Assembly (NCBI RefSeq): GCF_014529535.1
Contig: NW_023503555.1
Span: 6,324,001-6,388,000, forward strand
Origin: Bradysia coprophila
Taxonomy: Eukaryota; Arthropoda; Insecta; Diptera; Sciaridae
DNA length: 64,000 bases
Reading direction: 5' to 3'
Below, piece by piece: positions 20,367 to 32,008 of this stretch. The notes under the pieces were generated by a model, which ran no database searches, had not been told where the DNA came from, and saw only the letters and a program-made list of their open reading frames with translations. Every line of letters begins with the position of its first letter. Position 1 is the stretch's first letter. The translations under genes were made by a program, and so were the position numbers.

Positions 20367-21089
20367 AATAGATGAATCAAACGGTAGTTAATTACCATAC
20401 AGTTCACTGAAGTTCGAATAGAAAGAACTACTCCAATTTTTTTTTTCAATTTTTTTTTTTCGACGATCTCAATCTCAAGAATTTCATTCTTCGTCGATTA
20501 CAAAAAATCTTGAAAATCGGTTAAGAATTACTCGAATTGTAATGAAAACCAGTGTAGAATATTTTCAAAAAATCATTATTGATCGTTTTGGACATTTGAT
20601 GTGATTTTCTGTCACTGTCTTTCAAGGGAATAAGAGAAGCCAAGACGAATTATTATAAAAATGTTTCTTCTTTTCACATATTTTTTTCTCTCCATCTATC
20701 GATGTTCTATATATAAACCATGCGAATACGAAGAAAGCAAAGTCAAAACTGCGTAAAATAGTCGAGAGTGTTGGTGATACATTACAATTACATTTAAGCC
20801 AAAGTTCTTTCAAACACAAACGTTCTAGATGAAACATGATGCATCGCTCCAAATTGTACTACGTACCAGTACATTGATCTACAAAGGCCCATATTTTGTG
20901 TGACTATTACTATCACTCTTTGATAGCAGAAATGAGTCGTAGAATATCCTGACTAATGAATTGCTTCACTCACATGTGTTTCGGATTAAAACAGAAGAGG
21001 ATGTCATATAAGCACAGTTTTAGTAGATAAATATCAATGTTATCGGTCAAACAAGTAAAGTCAGTAAAGTCGATGTACTGACAACGAAA

Positions 21090-21148
21090 GTAAGTTTTTC
21101 TTCTGATCACATTTAGACAAATCTGTAAATTCAAGTGAAATGTTTCAG
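21090..21148 (+). other. 59-nt intron in the 5'UTR of ATPase copy A
   Basis: A perfect donor GTAAGT (21090) and acceptor ATGTTTCAG (ends 21148) bracket 59 nt, a typical dipteran size. An in-frame TAA lies in the upstream exon, so splicing leaves ATG at 21154 as the start. The same intron with the same length is at 37693-37751. Confidence 0.75.
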
Positions 21149-21153
21149 TAACC

Positions 21154-24036
21154 ATGGGAGAATATTACGGATTAAATGTGAAAAGCTTATGCAAGTTAAT
21201 GGAATGTAGTGGTCAAGAAGGCGCCATCGAAATTAACAAGCTGGGTGGCGTGGAAGGAATCTGTGAACAATTGGGTACATGTCCAACTCAAGGAATAACA
21301 AACTCAACAGAGCATCGACGCGCCACATTCGGTAGTAATTCTACATCGACGAAAACTCGAGAAACGTTCTTGACAATACTGGGTGACGCCTTTCGCGATA
21401 AATTTTTTATAACGTTGCTGATTCTGTTTTTGATTCTATTCGAAATTCACAAATTAATATTTGTTGTTGTTGCAATAGTCGTGACTGTTGCGTTTGACAA
21501 TTTTATGGTGTGCAAGTATCGGCGTTATTTTGATGTTGGTAGTCAATCGAAAGCAGTGACTGTAATTCGAAATGCGACTGTGACGAGCATAAATATTGAT
21601 GATGTTGTTGTTGGTGATGTGTGCATTTTAAATGAGAATAATGTCGTACCAGCGGATGGTATTTTAATTGAAAGTGATGGTCTCAAGTTAGACGAATCGT
21701 TTATGAATGGGACCTCGTGTTATACGAAAAAAGGTAAACATCTCGACGCAATGATACTATGTGGAAGTGAAGTAATTGCTGGCAGTGGAATTATGGCGGT
21801 AACAGCTGTGGGAGTGAACACGCGTAAAGGACAGATTTCTCAGGTGATGGAGATTCGAGCAAAGAATGGCAAAAGTAATCAAATTGTGAGTGTAGACAGT
21901 GAGCGAATAACTTTCGATGCAGAAGCAAGTATTCTACGACAGAAGATTCAAAAATTATTTTGGAAAATTGCTTGCATTTGCTCGGTTATTGGTGGAATTA
22001 TTTTCGTTATAATGATAGGACAGTTTTCAGTAAAGAAATTTGCGATTGAATCAAGACCTTGGGCAAACCATTATTTCAAAGACATAATATGGCGTCTGGC
22101 CGTATCCATCAGAGTCTCTGTATCCGGACTACCAGAGAGTATTGTTTTAGTAGTTCCGACTACGTTATTCATAACGTTTAAAAAGCTCTACCAGGAGAAC
22201 ATCTATTTCCGTCGTCTATACAAATGTGAAGCAATGGGAAATGTATCGTCGATTTGCTTTGATAAAACTGGAACATTGACCACAAATAAAATGGAAGTTG
22301 TGCTGTCTCATATATGTGATCATCAACAAACATGGACCACTGGAAATGACCAACAAGCTATACCGAATAACATCCTCAAGTTGATAGCAGATAATGTATC
22401 GATAAACTCATCCACACACATCAATAATGATGGCAACATGGAACAGTTCGGAAATTACACAGAACGTGCTCTATTGGACTTTGTTACAAAAATCGATCTA
22501 AACTTCCAAACAATCCGAGATACACACTCTACACAGCGAGTGGCCCATGTCTTTCCTTTTAATTCTGATCGAAAATACATGGGCACTGCAATAATGTCAA
22601 TAGGTAATGGAACTGGTTATCGACTCTTCATCAAGGGAGCGTCTGAAATTGTACTTGACAAATGTAATTTTATGTTCGGTGAAAACGGCAAACTGATGCA
22701 CATGACAAATACCTTGCGCGATCACCTCCAAAATGAAGTTATAAAGTCGATAGCTACAAAACGTTTAAGAACAATCACATTAGCATATCGTGACTTTGTT
22801 ACCGAGAAAACTGCTGTCCATGAAACTTATGTAAATTGTGAACCGAATTGGAACGACGAAGTGAATATTGTGCAAAATTTAACGTTTCTTGGCGTACTTG
22901 GAATTGATGATCCAATAAGACCCGACGCTCCTGACACAATCAAGACTCTTACATCGTTGGGCATCACTGTTCGAATGATTAGTGGTGACGACATCGAAAC
23001 TGCAAAAGCGGTCGCAATAAAATGTGGAATAATGGAAACAGATGGAGAGAACGTAGCGTTGGATGCTACAGAGCTTAACCGTTGCATTCGAGACAAGGAT
23101 GGTGTCATTCAGCACTATTTGTTTAATACTTTGTATCCCAATTTGCGAGTGATTGCCAGAGCTTCACCTATCGATAAGTACAACATGATTGATGGCCTCA
23201 AACGGAATGGTGAAATCGTGGCAATGGTTGGTAATAGTGATGGAGATGCTCTAGCATTGAAAAAAGCAGATATTGGAATTACACTTAATCCATTAGGTGC
23301 CGTCGCCGCCTGGGATGCATCCACTGTCTTGTTAAATAATGGTAAATTAGATGGAATTGTACGAACTGTTTTATGGGGTCGTAATTGCTATAACTCAATT
23401 GCTAAATTTGTGCAATTTGCATTGAGTGCTAAAGTGGTAATTTTTGTGGTTACATGTCTTTTTTCATTGGGTGGTGTATTTTCCTACATAGCTTCAAACA
23501 TTTTTATAATTGACTTGTTTCTGGCCATTCTGGCGCTGGTATCGGCATATTTTACACACAAAATCACGAACGATTTGTCGCTGAACCGATCTTATGGACG
23601 AAGTGAATCTATAATTTCGAAGACGATGAAAAAAAACATTTGGTGTCAGTCGGTTTTCCAAATTTTTGTATTGATTGCACTCATGTGTATGTTATCGTAT
23701 ATTATGGAAAATCACCTAATTCCGATCGTTTTCGTTATGATGACTTTCTTTAACGTATTCAATTCAAGAAAGCTTTTTACCGAACGTAACATATTTGATG
23801 GAATTTGTTCTAATCTATCCCTGTGCGTTGTTTGGGTTGGTGCTTTAATTGTACATGTGCTTCAAACCCAATGTATCATACACCTTTTACCGCCAGATTA
23901 TAACGAATGCGAACCTTTGTATTTATTTGAGTGGATTTTCTCAACATTGGTTGGCTGTAGTATTTTGATCTGGCACCAATTACTATTATGTTGCTGTAAA
24001 GAAAAACAGGTCGAACATAATATTTCAGCGGTATAA
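21154..24036 (+). CDS. Diverged plasma-membrane Ca2+ ATPase-like protein, copy A
   Basis: 960 residues from an ATG in good context (ACCATGG) just after a 59-nt leader intron. PMCA (P2B) ancestry shows in GVEGICEQLGTCPTQGI (32-48), KGASEIVLDKC (494-504), DPIRPDAPDTIK (586-597), RVIARASPIDK (665-675) and ERNIFDGI (877-884). The phosphorylation site DKTGTLT is intact (Asp370), but actuator TGES is NGTS (185-188), losing the catalytic Glu. The hinge GDGxND reads GNSDGD (693-698), and TGDN reads SGDD (610-613). TM6 has N-x4-D rather than the family N-x3-D. The protein ends just after the last membrane helix, without a calmodulin-binding tail. Normal transport cycling is therefore doubtful; a regulatory or altered role is possible. 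The coding region has no introns, unlike usual PMCA genes, suggesting a retrocopy origin. A possible TATA (TCATATAAGC, about 21003) precedes the leader. Confidence 0.85.
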   Translation: MGEYYGLNVKSLCKLMECSGQEGAIEINKLGGVEGICEQLGTCPTQGITNSTEHRRATFGSNSTSTKTRETFLTILGDAFRDKFFITLLILFLILFEIHKLIFVVVAIVVTVAFDNFMVCKYRRYFDVGSQSKAVTVIRNATVTSINIDDVVVGDVCILNENNVVPADGILIESDGLKLDESFMNGTSCYTKKGKHLDAMILCGSEVIAGSGIMAVTAVGVNTRKGQISQVMEIRAKNGKSNQIVSVDSERITFDAEASILRQKIQKLFWKIACICSVIGGIIFVIMIGQFSVKKFAIESRPWANHYFKDIIWRLAVSIRVSVSGLPESIVLVVPTTLFITFKKLYQENIYFRRLYKCEAMGNVSSICFDKTGTLTTNKMEVVLSHICDHQQTWTTGNDQQAIPNNILKLIADNVSINSSTHINNDGNMEQFGNYTERALLDFVTKIDLNFQTIRDTHSTQRVAHVFPFNSDRKYMGTAIMSIGNGTGYRLFIKGASEIVLDKCNFMFGENGKLMHMTNTLRDHLQNEVIKSIATKRLRTITLAYRDFVTEKTAVHETYVNCEPNWNDEVNIVQNLTFLGVLGIDDPIRPDAPDTIKTLTSLGITVRMISGDDIETAKAVAIKCGIMETDGENVALDATELNRCIRDKDGVIQHYLFNTLYPNLRVIARASPIDKYNMIDGLKRNGEIVAMVGNSDGDALALKKADIGITLNPLGAVAAWDASTVLLNNGKLDGIVRTVLWGRNCYNSIAKFVQFALSAKVVIFVVTCLFSLGGVFSYIASNIFIIDLFLAILALVSAYFTHKITNDLSLNRSYGRSESIISKTMKKNIWCQSVFQIFVLIALMCMLSYIMENHLIPIVFVMMTFFNVFNSRKLFTERNIFDGICSNLSLCVVWVGALIVHVLQTQCIIHLLPPDYNECEPLYLFEWIFSTLVGCSILIWHQLLLCCCKEKQVEHNISAV

Positions 24037-24638
24037 CGAATGTGTGGGGTTATCCGAGGCTGCAAATTTACGATGATGGGATCGACAATTATGCTGCGTT
24101 TTCCATTGTAATCGGATATTCACCACATGCTACATCCCATCAATGCAAAATTGCTCGTGTGTCTTCCGCTTTAACATATAAAAAATTCACTTTGGGGAGG
24201 TCACGCAGATTGCCTTTTCATTAGATAAGCGAAAATACATCAGTTCTGATGGTATTTACGTACAAAAAAATCATCACGGCGACGAAACCACGAGAGGTTA
24301 ATTTTTTGTATGCACCTTATTATCTTCAACTTTGGTATGTCGCAGAGTATCTGTATCTGCGTAACCTCATCAAAGTTGATATAATTTCTTAAGACGGAGC
24401 AAAATAAGAAGTCACAAAAAATTTTTTTATTCATTTTCACATGCATTACCGAGAATCACGAGAATATTAAGACATTTACGTATCAAATAGCTACCATCAT
24501 TTTCTTCATTTTCTCCCACTGTAATCCTTTTTAGCAATTCATGTATAAATCAATATTTTAATTGCATTAAACTTCTCGAACATTTTTTCCAGATTTGTTT
24601 TTTAATGTTTCGTCACTGATATGTAACCTTGGTATTTA

Positions 24639-24821
24639 CAATGAAAGTATCAACCAGGTATGGTCTGTTCATACAAACCAGAGGACATAGCGATTTAATA
24701 TAAACAAACTCACCTCTCACGAGAGTTGAGTTTGTTTATATGAAATCTCTATGTCCTCCACTACATGGAAAGTGTGACATTCGACCATACCTTGTGTTGA
24801 CCTTGGTGTTGACGAACATTG
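24639..24821. mobile_element. hAT-like MITE (CAATG...CATTG ends), 183 bp
   Basis: The element begins CAATGAAAGTATCAACCAGG and ends in CATTG, with flanking GGTATTTA on both sides (24631-24638, 24822-24829). The paralogous site in copy B, near 40879, is empty, which directly demonstrates insertion after the duplication. The interior is a palindrome with arms GAGGACATAGCGATTT and TATAAACAAACTCA. A truncated relative starts near 25060 and a full relative is at 42447-42651. Confidence 0.85.
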
Positions 24822-25059
24822 GGTATTTACTCTATTCCTTGTAGATTTTCTGTATTTTGTCATCAATATACACGTCGGGTTCAAAGACAAAACTAGATAT
24901 TACTAGTTATGGAATATTTTATTTAATTGGAATTGCGGACGATATAGTCCATATGAACTTCATTTAGTGCATCGATTACATGTGGAATAATTTCGGTTAA
25001 AATAATTCATTTCGAGGTAACAATTTTGTGATAAAAGTAAACTTTCAAGTGTGGTTTTG

Positions 25060-25210
25060 CAATGAAAATTTCAACCAGGTATTGTCTGTCCATTCAAATC
25101 GGTGGACATAGCGATTTCATATAAACAAACTCATCTTTCATTCCAAATTCACCAAAACAAATGAAAAATACTCGAAATCGCTATGTCCTCCCCTTCCCCT
25201 CAGAGAGATG
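25060..25210. repeat. Partial relative of the CAATGAAAGTA MITE family
   Basis: It starts CAATGAAAATTTCAACCAGG and keeps GGACATAGCGATTTCATATA and AACAAACTCA, then a mirrored CGAAATCGCTATGTCCTCC. The right terminus is not recognisable, so it is probably truncated. Confidence 0.55.
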
Positions 25211-26879
25211 CTGATACGACGAATATGTCGGATGACAGCTGGTTTTTCTCTCTAACAAATTCAAAATCATTAGACATTTTCCACCTACATTCGACATATT
25301 CGCAGGATCCCATGTAACATACTGTTACATGACGAAGGATAAAAAGTAACCCCACTTAATGTTTCGTCAAGTTTCTGTTTCGTCCTTAACCACAATAAAT
25401 TGACGTTAACTGCCATCAATTTACTGGTTTTTAAATGAAAATCGTTCGTTCAATAGATCATTGTCACTGTCGTTTGAGCTATCAGATAAGTTGTCGAATG
25501 GGGCGGCTCTGTGAACGAACATCTGAGGTCAGCTTTGTGAAATTGACAATTTTAGAGAGAAGAAACCGCTATTTGACACAGATCTATTCATTTGATATTT
25601 TCCGACATGTCTGACAGCTGGGGTCGTGTCTGACGTTTACAAGGTCATGAAAATGATGTATAAGCACAAAAACGTGACTTTTCAACAGTTCCTATGGGGC
25701 AATCAATATTACAGTTAGCGATGTTAATGGGAGAGATGAGTTTAAATGGAGATTTTCGAAAGTGTAGGGTTGCAGTTCAGTTTCAAAATAAACTGTTATG
25801 ACGCAGAAGTGTTTTGTCACGACAGAGTAAACTTAACTAGGCAGGAGCGCTGATTTGACTAGGGACCTGAACAATCGTAGCCCTATATTTTTTGCGAATA
25901 AAATCTATCAATTTATGTCAGTGTTAATTTAAGTTCATTTTCATAGTGTAAGGTCCAGGGACTATTTTGGGGAAAATTATTGGAAAAATAAGGAAAATAG
26001 AGAAAATCGGGAAAATTAAGGGAAACAGGGGAAAAAATAGGGAAAATTGGGAAAAGATTGAGGAAAATTTTCCCTGTTTTCCTTATTTTTCCTATTTTCC
26101 TTATTTTCCTTATTTTTTTTTATTTTTTTTATTTTCCCAATTTTTCTGTTTTTCTTAATTTTTCCTATTTTCCATATTTTCCCAATTTTCTTTAATTTTC
26201 AAAATTTTCTTTTTTTTCCAAATTAGTCTCTGACCTTAAGTCGAACAGTGTATCAAATAAACAATTCTATGTAAAAAAAAACTACTTTGTGAGACATTGG
26301 GCGTAGGGTAATCTGGCACGTCATACAAATTGATGGTGTGCCCATACTATGATCGTCTGTGACAGATTCCCCGATGCCGGTTAATTGTTCCATCAATTTT
26401 TATGATTTTAACGAAAAGTAAGGTTGATTTTATTCAATGTGTTGTCATCGTCACATTCTCTGTTGTTTTTTTTTGAATTCGACTATAGATTTTCATCACG
26501 AAAACCGTTTAACTCATCACCAGTAGTTGCAATGAAAGTGTACAGTAGTTTAAAACTGCACAATTTTTGAAAGCGACCACTGTATTTCTTTGTCGTTTTT
26601 ACGATATCCAAAATACAACAAAACAAAAGATTTTCGATGGGGTGAAGAACCTAACAGTTTTCGTAAGGAAAACAAAGGACAAAAAGGACAAAGGACAAAA
26701 AATGCAACGTGAAGTTGACCATGACTCCATCACACAAATCAAATTGTTGACAACCAAAAATCATTAAAACGGAAAATTCCTTCAACCTTTACTTTTCGAA
26801 AAAGCATAAAAATTGATGGACCACTCAGCTATCAGTTTCGTTCGAAAATGGAGGGAATCGTGGACTGCTTTTATCGAAC

Positions 26880-27074
26880 GTGTATAAGTGTTTGCTACTT
26901 GTCAAGCCAACTAGCATAGAGTCAGAATGGGCATTTTCAGCTTGTGGCTACTTGTGTAGTAAAATTCGTTTAAGACTGAACGACGAAACGCTGCACCGTT
27001 TGTGCGTTCTTTCACTTAAAAAAATTAAGAAGTTATCACATTTTCGTTTTCAACAGATTCTACATAAATTCTAG
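26880..27074 (+). pseudogene. hAT transposase C-terminal (dimerisation) domain remnant
   Basis: The frame contains KPTSIESEWAFSACGYLC and then SKIRLRLNDETLHRLC, the conserved hAT C-terminal dimerisation motif that follows the DDE catalytic core. The rest of the transposase is missing or decayed; a fragment with no clear motif lies at 26567-26767. The open stretch has no proper start and is only 64 codons, so no functional transposase is expected. Its orientation shows the element's plus-strand direction. Confidence 0.8.
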
Positions 27075-27498
27075 ATCCACAAATTTGACAGTCTTTATAT
27101 TGAATGGGTTTTGTCCCAGTAAACTGGACGTTATGCGTGTGCGACAAATATTTCAACTAGGAATAAATTCAAAAATTGCATACAATATAACAGCTGTCAC
27201 AATCTGTGGGCTTAGAAATATCAGATCCTACATGAAACAAAAATGTGATAATACCTTTTCAAAAAGAATAAAAACGTTTTACAATGTCTTTACCATCATT
27301 ATAAGTCAAAACTCTTGAAGCGACAATAAATTAATGAATTTTGCTAGTAATTTTTGTGGAAGTGTTTTTGTTACTCAAATCATAATTTCTTGTCAATACC
27401 GAAAATCCCGGGATTCAGATTTAAAATCCCGAGTCCCGGTATTGCAAAAACAGTCCGGGATTGCATTCCCTACAGCTATGTCTCACAAAATATTTTTA

Positions 27499-28421
27499 GC
27501 CCCGTACGAAGTACAAAGGGGCTTATAGGATTACGATGCCGTGTGTAATTGATGGAATTCGAAGCAGACGGTAAGGGCAAAGTGTTTGCCTATGTTCATA
27601 GATGACGAATCCGCAATAAAAATTTTGTCTGTCCGTCACGTCGATATCTTGAGTAAATCAAATCCGATTTCAAAAAAAAAATCCCCTGAAAGATAGTCGA
27701 AATAGTGAGGCTAAGTTCGAAGATGGGCATATTCGGGTAGGCCCTTCGTGAGTTAGGGCCACCTAAGTGATTTAAGGTCTTTTGGTGATATTTATGGCAA
27801 AACAAACGATGGAAATGTAAATGACATGGCAAATGATAGGTATTGTCAATACCAATTCAGGAAAAAAAAGTTTTTTTAAATCGGGTGAGTGGACCGTGAG
27901 TTAGGGCCTTAGAAGTGAAATGCTACTAGGGCCCTATGTGTATTTTACATAGAACTCGAGTAAATTTCATTCGTTTTTCGTAATTTTTGTTTGATTTGGA
28001 AGGTAATCGAAGGCCGAATAGAATGTTGTTGAAAAAAAAAATTGGGTCCTTGGCCTGAGGCCGCTACTAGGGCCCTATGTGTATTTTACATATAACTCGA
28101 GTAAATTTCATCCGTCTTTCGTAATTTTTGTTTCATTTGGAAGGTAATCAAAGGCCGAAAAGAATGTTTTTGAAAAAAAATTAAATTTGGGTCCTCGGAC
28201 TAAGGCCGGTACTAGGGCCCTATGTGTATTTTACATACAACTCGAGTAAATTTCATCCGTTTGTCGTAATTTCTGTTTAATTTAGAAGGTAATCGAAGGC
28301 CGAATAGAATGTAGTTGAAAAAAAAAATTGGGTCCTTCGGACTAAGGCCGGTACTAGGGCCCTATGTGTATTTATACTCAATAAATTAAAATTTTCATTT
28401 GAAAGCAACGTCGTACGGGGC
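27499..28421. repeat. Nested repeat with about 142-bp internal tandem copies
   Basis: Bounded by GCCCCGTACGA (27499-27509) and TCGTACGGGGC (28411-28421). Inside, ACTAGGGCCCTATGTG recurs at about 27925, 28066, 28211 and 28353, giving three copies of 141-145 bp that include CTCGAGTAAATTTCAT and AAGGTAATCGAAGGCCGAA. It appears inserted in or captured by the hAT element. No coding function was recognised. Confidence 0.65.
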
Positions 28422-29080
28422 TTCGTAATTGCGCTATGCGCTATTTCTAAGATGTACACATTCCATAATAATTTTACTTTAACCACATTAACCGGCGCAA
28501 TAGGCTTATGGTCAAAGTAGGGTGACAGACGCACTAGGGTCACGTACGCAATAGATATACGGGTTTGTACGGGGCTCAGTCGCTGCAAACGCTCCGACTG
28601 TTCTGATGGCTCGTTTTAATGTAAAATTCACTGTTCCGAATTTAAAAAATGCTTGTTTGATACACTATTCTATTTTAGGTGAGAAGGCAATATTTGGAAA
28701 AAATTAAGGAAAATAGGGAAAATTGAGGAAAATAGGAAAAATTAAGAAAAATAGGAAAAATTGGGAAAAATATAAAAATAGGGAAAATTTTCCTCAAAAT
28801 AGTCCCTGGTAAGGTCTCTTATTTGACATTTCGAAAATGAACCGCTCCTGCCTGGTTTATTTTACTCTGCCGTGGTTTTGTATGAAAAATTCAATGAATA
28901 TAAGCCCCCCAGATTTATTTTATTTATTTATTTTCGTTTAGAGACCAAATAACAGGCCAAAGCCCAATAACAATTCAGTCTATACATAAAAGCATAACGG
29001 AGAACATCAAAAAAAAATTAATACAATAAAATTCCAGAGGAAGAGAAAAGACAGAACACGTAAAAATTACTTCAAAACCA

Positions 29081-32008
29081 TCAGAATAAAATGTAAAATC
29101 GATGGTACGCAATCGACGAATTACCAGTGATGTCCAATTCACGGAAGAACGTGTCATGATTTTGTTGAAGCCTATACACCGGCGCATTGACCTGGTAATT
29201 AGTGAACATCCTCGGTAGGTAAAATACAGCAACACGCCTAGTATCCCTCACAGGATGGCGATAACAAAGACGTTGAGAAAGTGATGAATCGACTCGCTTG
29301 TGTACCAGATTGTGTAACATAATTTCGTCAGCATTCAAACGTCGCGTTTCCAACGATTGTAGTTTTAAGTGCTTCAAACGTTCATGATATGGAGGTCTCG
29401 GTTGAGCGATCCCAAACTTAAAGTACAGCATTCGGGTGAACTTTTTTTGAACTCTTTCGACCAGTTGCATCGCATCGGCATAGCAGGGGTTCCAAACCGA
29501 CGAGCAATACTCCAACCGACTTCTAACGAGCGTCGCGTAAAGGAGACGCAAGCTGGATTGACTAGTGAAATAACGCCCACACCGGAATATGAATCCTAAC
29601 ATACTATAAGACTTACGAGTCACCCGGTCAATATGCTCATTAAACGACAGCTTATCATCTATGATAACACCTAGGTCCTTCTTACTTGATACTCTCACGA
29701 GAACTTCCCCATCCACCGTATATGGAAACATCACCTTGTCACGGCTGTGAGAGATCGACATTACTGCACACTTCTTAACGTTCAAACCCATGTTGTTCCT
29801 TCTGCACCAATCCACAACAGTTCCCAGATCATCTTGAAGTAGTTGGCAATCATAAGACGAGTTAATAGATTTGAACAGTCTAAGATCATCTGCAAATCCT
29901 GAACATGCTGACAACGATGTTAACAAATCATTGATAAACATAATAAACAGCAAAGGACCGAGGATAGAGCCTTGTGGAACACCTGACGTAGGAGAAAACT
30001 CGTTTGACTTACAACCGCCAATGACGACTACTTGAGTTCGGTCACGTAGATATGATGAAAACCACGTAATCATCCCAGGTGATAATCCAAAATTGCTCAG
30101 CTTACGAAGAAGAATCGCGTGATCAACTTTGTCAAAGGCCTTAGCAAAATCCGTGTAGACCGTATCTACTTGACCTCCATTGACAATAGCATCTGCAACC
30201 GTCGAGACGTATTCCATCAGATTGGTCTGTGCTGACCTTTTCCTGTAGAAACCGTGCTGTGAGCCATGAATATTACCTTTAACCACCTCAAAAAGCTTGT
30301 TGAAAACGAGCCTCTCAAATATCTTAGACACTGCACATAATATGCTTACTGGTCTGTAGTTGCTCACATCACCTTTATCCCCATCTTAAAAAATGGGAGA
30401 AACAAAGCTTACCTTCCAACCAGAAGGGAATGACATGACTCTAATCGACTTATTGAAAAGGATAGAAAGAGGCAGCTTAAGCGAAAGTGATAATTGCATG
30501 AAGAACAGCATTGGGATCCCATCTGGGCTCGAGACTTTGTTCTTATCAAAACCCTTAATCACAGCCTCAACTTCTTCAGCAGTAAAAGACATATCAGGTG
30601 CGGCCGAGAGGACACCTTCTTGGTGAAGAAAAGGATCCATAACTTCTGCGATACCAGGCTCAAGAATCGGATTGTACACTGAGTTAAAGAACTTAGCAAA
30701 CAAATTGCAAATAGATGGCCTATCGAATGCCTCTTCGCTCACATATTTCATACCTCCAGGCAACGAATTCGTCTTCATTAATGATTTAGTGAAGGAAAAA
30801 AAGCATTTCGTATTGAACTTCATTTTTTCCTCACAATCTTTCACGTAATCGTCAAAACATTCTTTTATCTTACCTTTAACTGCCTTACGAAGTTCACGAA
30901 AATCAGTTACGAGCTTAGTCTTAGCCATCGGACACTTCTCATCTTTCATCTTCAACCGCACAGAATCTTTCTTTCGGATCAGGGAGATTAGCTCAAAGGA
31001 ATAATAGACTGGATAATCCCTAGCCGGAACATAGACTTTCGGTATACCGTCAATGAACGGTTGAATCGTGGCATAAAACTTATTCACGGCATCGTCGATA
31101 TCCAAATCACCAAGTAAACTCAACCAATCAACTTTCACAAGCTCTTCATTGAGCTTGGCATAGTCCGCTTTAAAAAAATTCACTTTTGATAGCCTATTGT
31201 CAGGCAAGAGTTTCGGTTTCGACGACTTCATATTTACGACTAGGGCAGGGTGATGGGCATCTACGCGAACTAACGGGTCTTTCGACCTCGAAATCTTCAC
31301 TAAATCCGGCTGAAGATTCGTAATAAACAGATCAATCGTTCTCAAATTACCATTCCGAATTAAGTTAAGCTGATTTAAGTCACAGAGGGACATCATGTCC
31401 AATAAATTTTTCGGAGTAGCACCTTTAACACCAGACGCACTGTATTTAGCATTCATTGAATCATACTCCCAACTGATGCTGTCTCCAAGATTATAGTCAC
31501 CACAAAGAACTATCGCATCGTCTGTGTCACACGACATCAGATTCTCTATGATCTTATCGAATTGAAATTTATACGCTCTCAGACTAGTGCCCAGCTCTAT
31601 GTACTTCACATTAAAATACGTCTTGCCACTGTTAACATGCTCAACTGAGATCCAAATATCAGTATCCGTTTCAAAACTATGGATCCGTTTCGAAACCAAG
31701 TCCTTTCTAACAGCAATCAAACAACCTCCACCATCCTTTTTGTCTAGAGCACTATTATCTCTGTCTTTTCTATAAACAACATATCTATCGTCGAAGAGCT
31801 CAGTCGAAAGGATATCAGTCCTGAGCCACGTTTCACAGAGAAGTATAATATCGAAAAAACACGTCAACATTTGAGATCTAAAGTCATAAGTTTTTCCTTT
31901 AAGACCTCTGACGTTCTGATAATAGATTTTAAAATCATCGTCCATCATAAAAGTTAAGGTAAAAATCAACAGCAGACAGTCAACAGTCCAAATTAAGGTT
32001 TTACACAT
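29081..32008 (-). pseudogene. LINE ORF2: AP-endonuclease and reverse transcriptase, one in-frame stop
   Basis: The first 540 codons hold an apurinic-type endonuclease (YYQNVRGL at 29-36, LLCETW at 56-61, a CGDYN motif, and DAHHPAL near its end). The frame then hits a single TAA (30386-30388) at the junction before the reverse transcriptase, and continues in the same frame for about 435 more codons. That part includes SNYRPVSIL, YTDFAKAFDKVDH, GVPQGSILGPLLF and the catalytic FADD (YxDD variant), ending in a C-terminal Cys/His-poor region. Apart from this stop the frame is intact over about 975 codons. The hydrophobic first 20 codons suggest the real start may be a later Met. The product would reverse-transcribe LINE RNA at nicked DNA. 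The one stop makes this copy defective or readthrough-dependent. Confidence 0.85.

Larger units (their letters stand above)
20367..25817. repeat. Segmental duplication, copy A
   Basis: Sequence from GAATAGATGAATCAAACGGT to the GAAGTGTTTTGT just before 25818 matches 34265-42391 in the same order. Shared blocks are the upstream region (20367-20710), the leader and intron (20920-21153), the ATPase gene, its 3' flank (24037-24638 and 24822-24912) and a distal block (about 25630-25817). Copy A contains a MITE (24639-24821) that copy B lacks. Copy B contains hairpin arrays that copy A lacks. Confidence 0.8.
25956..28808. mobile_element. hAT transposon, degenerate, 2,853 bp
   Basis: Terminal inverted repeats CAGGGACTATTTTGGGG and CAGGGACTATTTTGAGG are flanked by an exact 8-bp duplication GTAAGGTC (25948-25955, 28809-28816). 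CAGGG termini and 8-bp duplications are diagnostic of the hAT superfamily. The sub-terminal regions (25967-26220 and 28682-28800) are GGGAAAAT/TTTTCC purine-pyrimidine runs that form hairpins. A transposase C-terminal remnant is at 26880-27074. The element is probably immobile now. Confidence 0.9.
25818..28873. mobile_element. hAT-like MITE split by a later hAT insertion
   Basis: The left end CACGACAGAGTAAACTTAAC and the right end (reverse complement ACGGCAGAGTAAAATAAACC) match the element at 16542-16733. The flanks TGTTTTGT and GGTTTTGT form an 8-bp duplication with one mismatch. The MITE body is interrupted at 25955/28809 by the 2.85-kb hAT element. Copy B of the duplicated segment has a GTGTTTTGT at about 42383-42391 with no MITE following it. 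Confidence 0.8.

Noticed and set aside
22827..23324. Antisense frames inside both ATPase copies (also 39339-39851)
   Set aside because: They appear in both copies only because the sense gene is duplicated. The composition is that of reversed PMCA codons.
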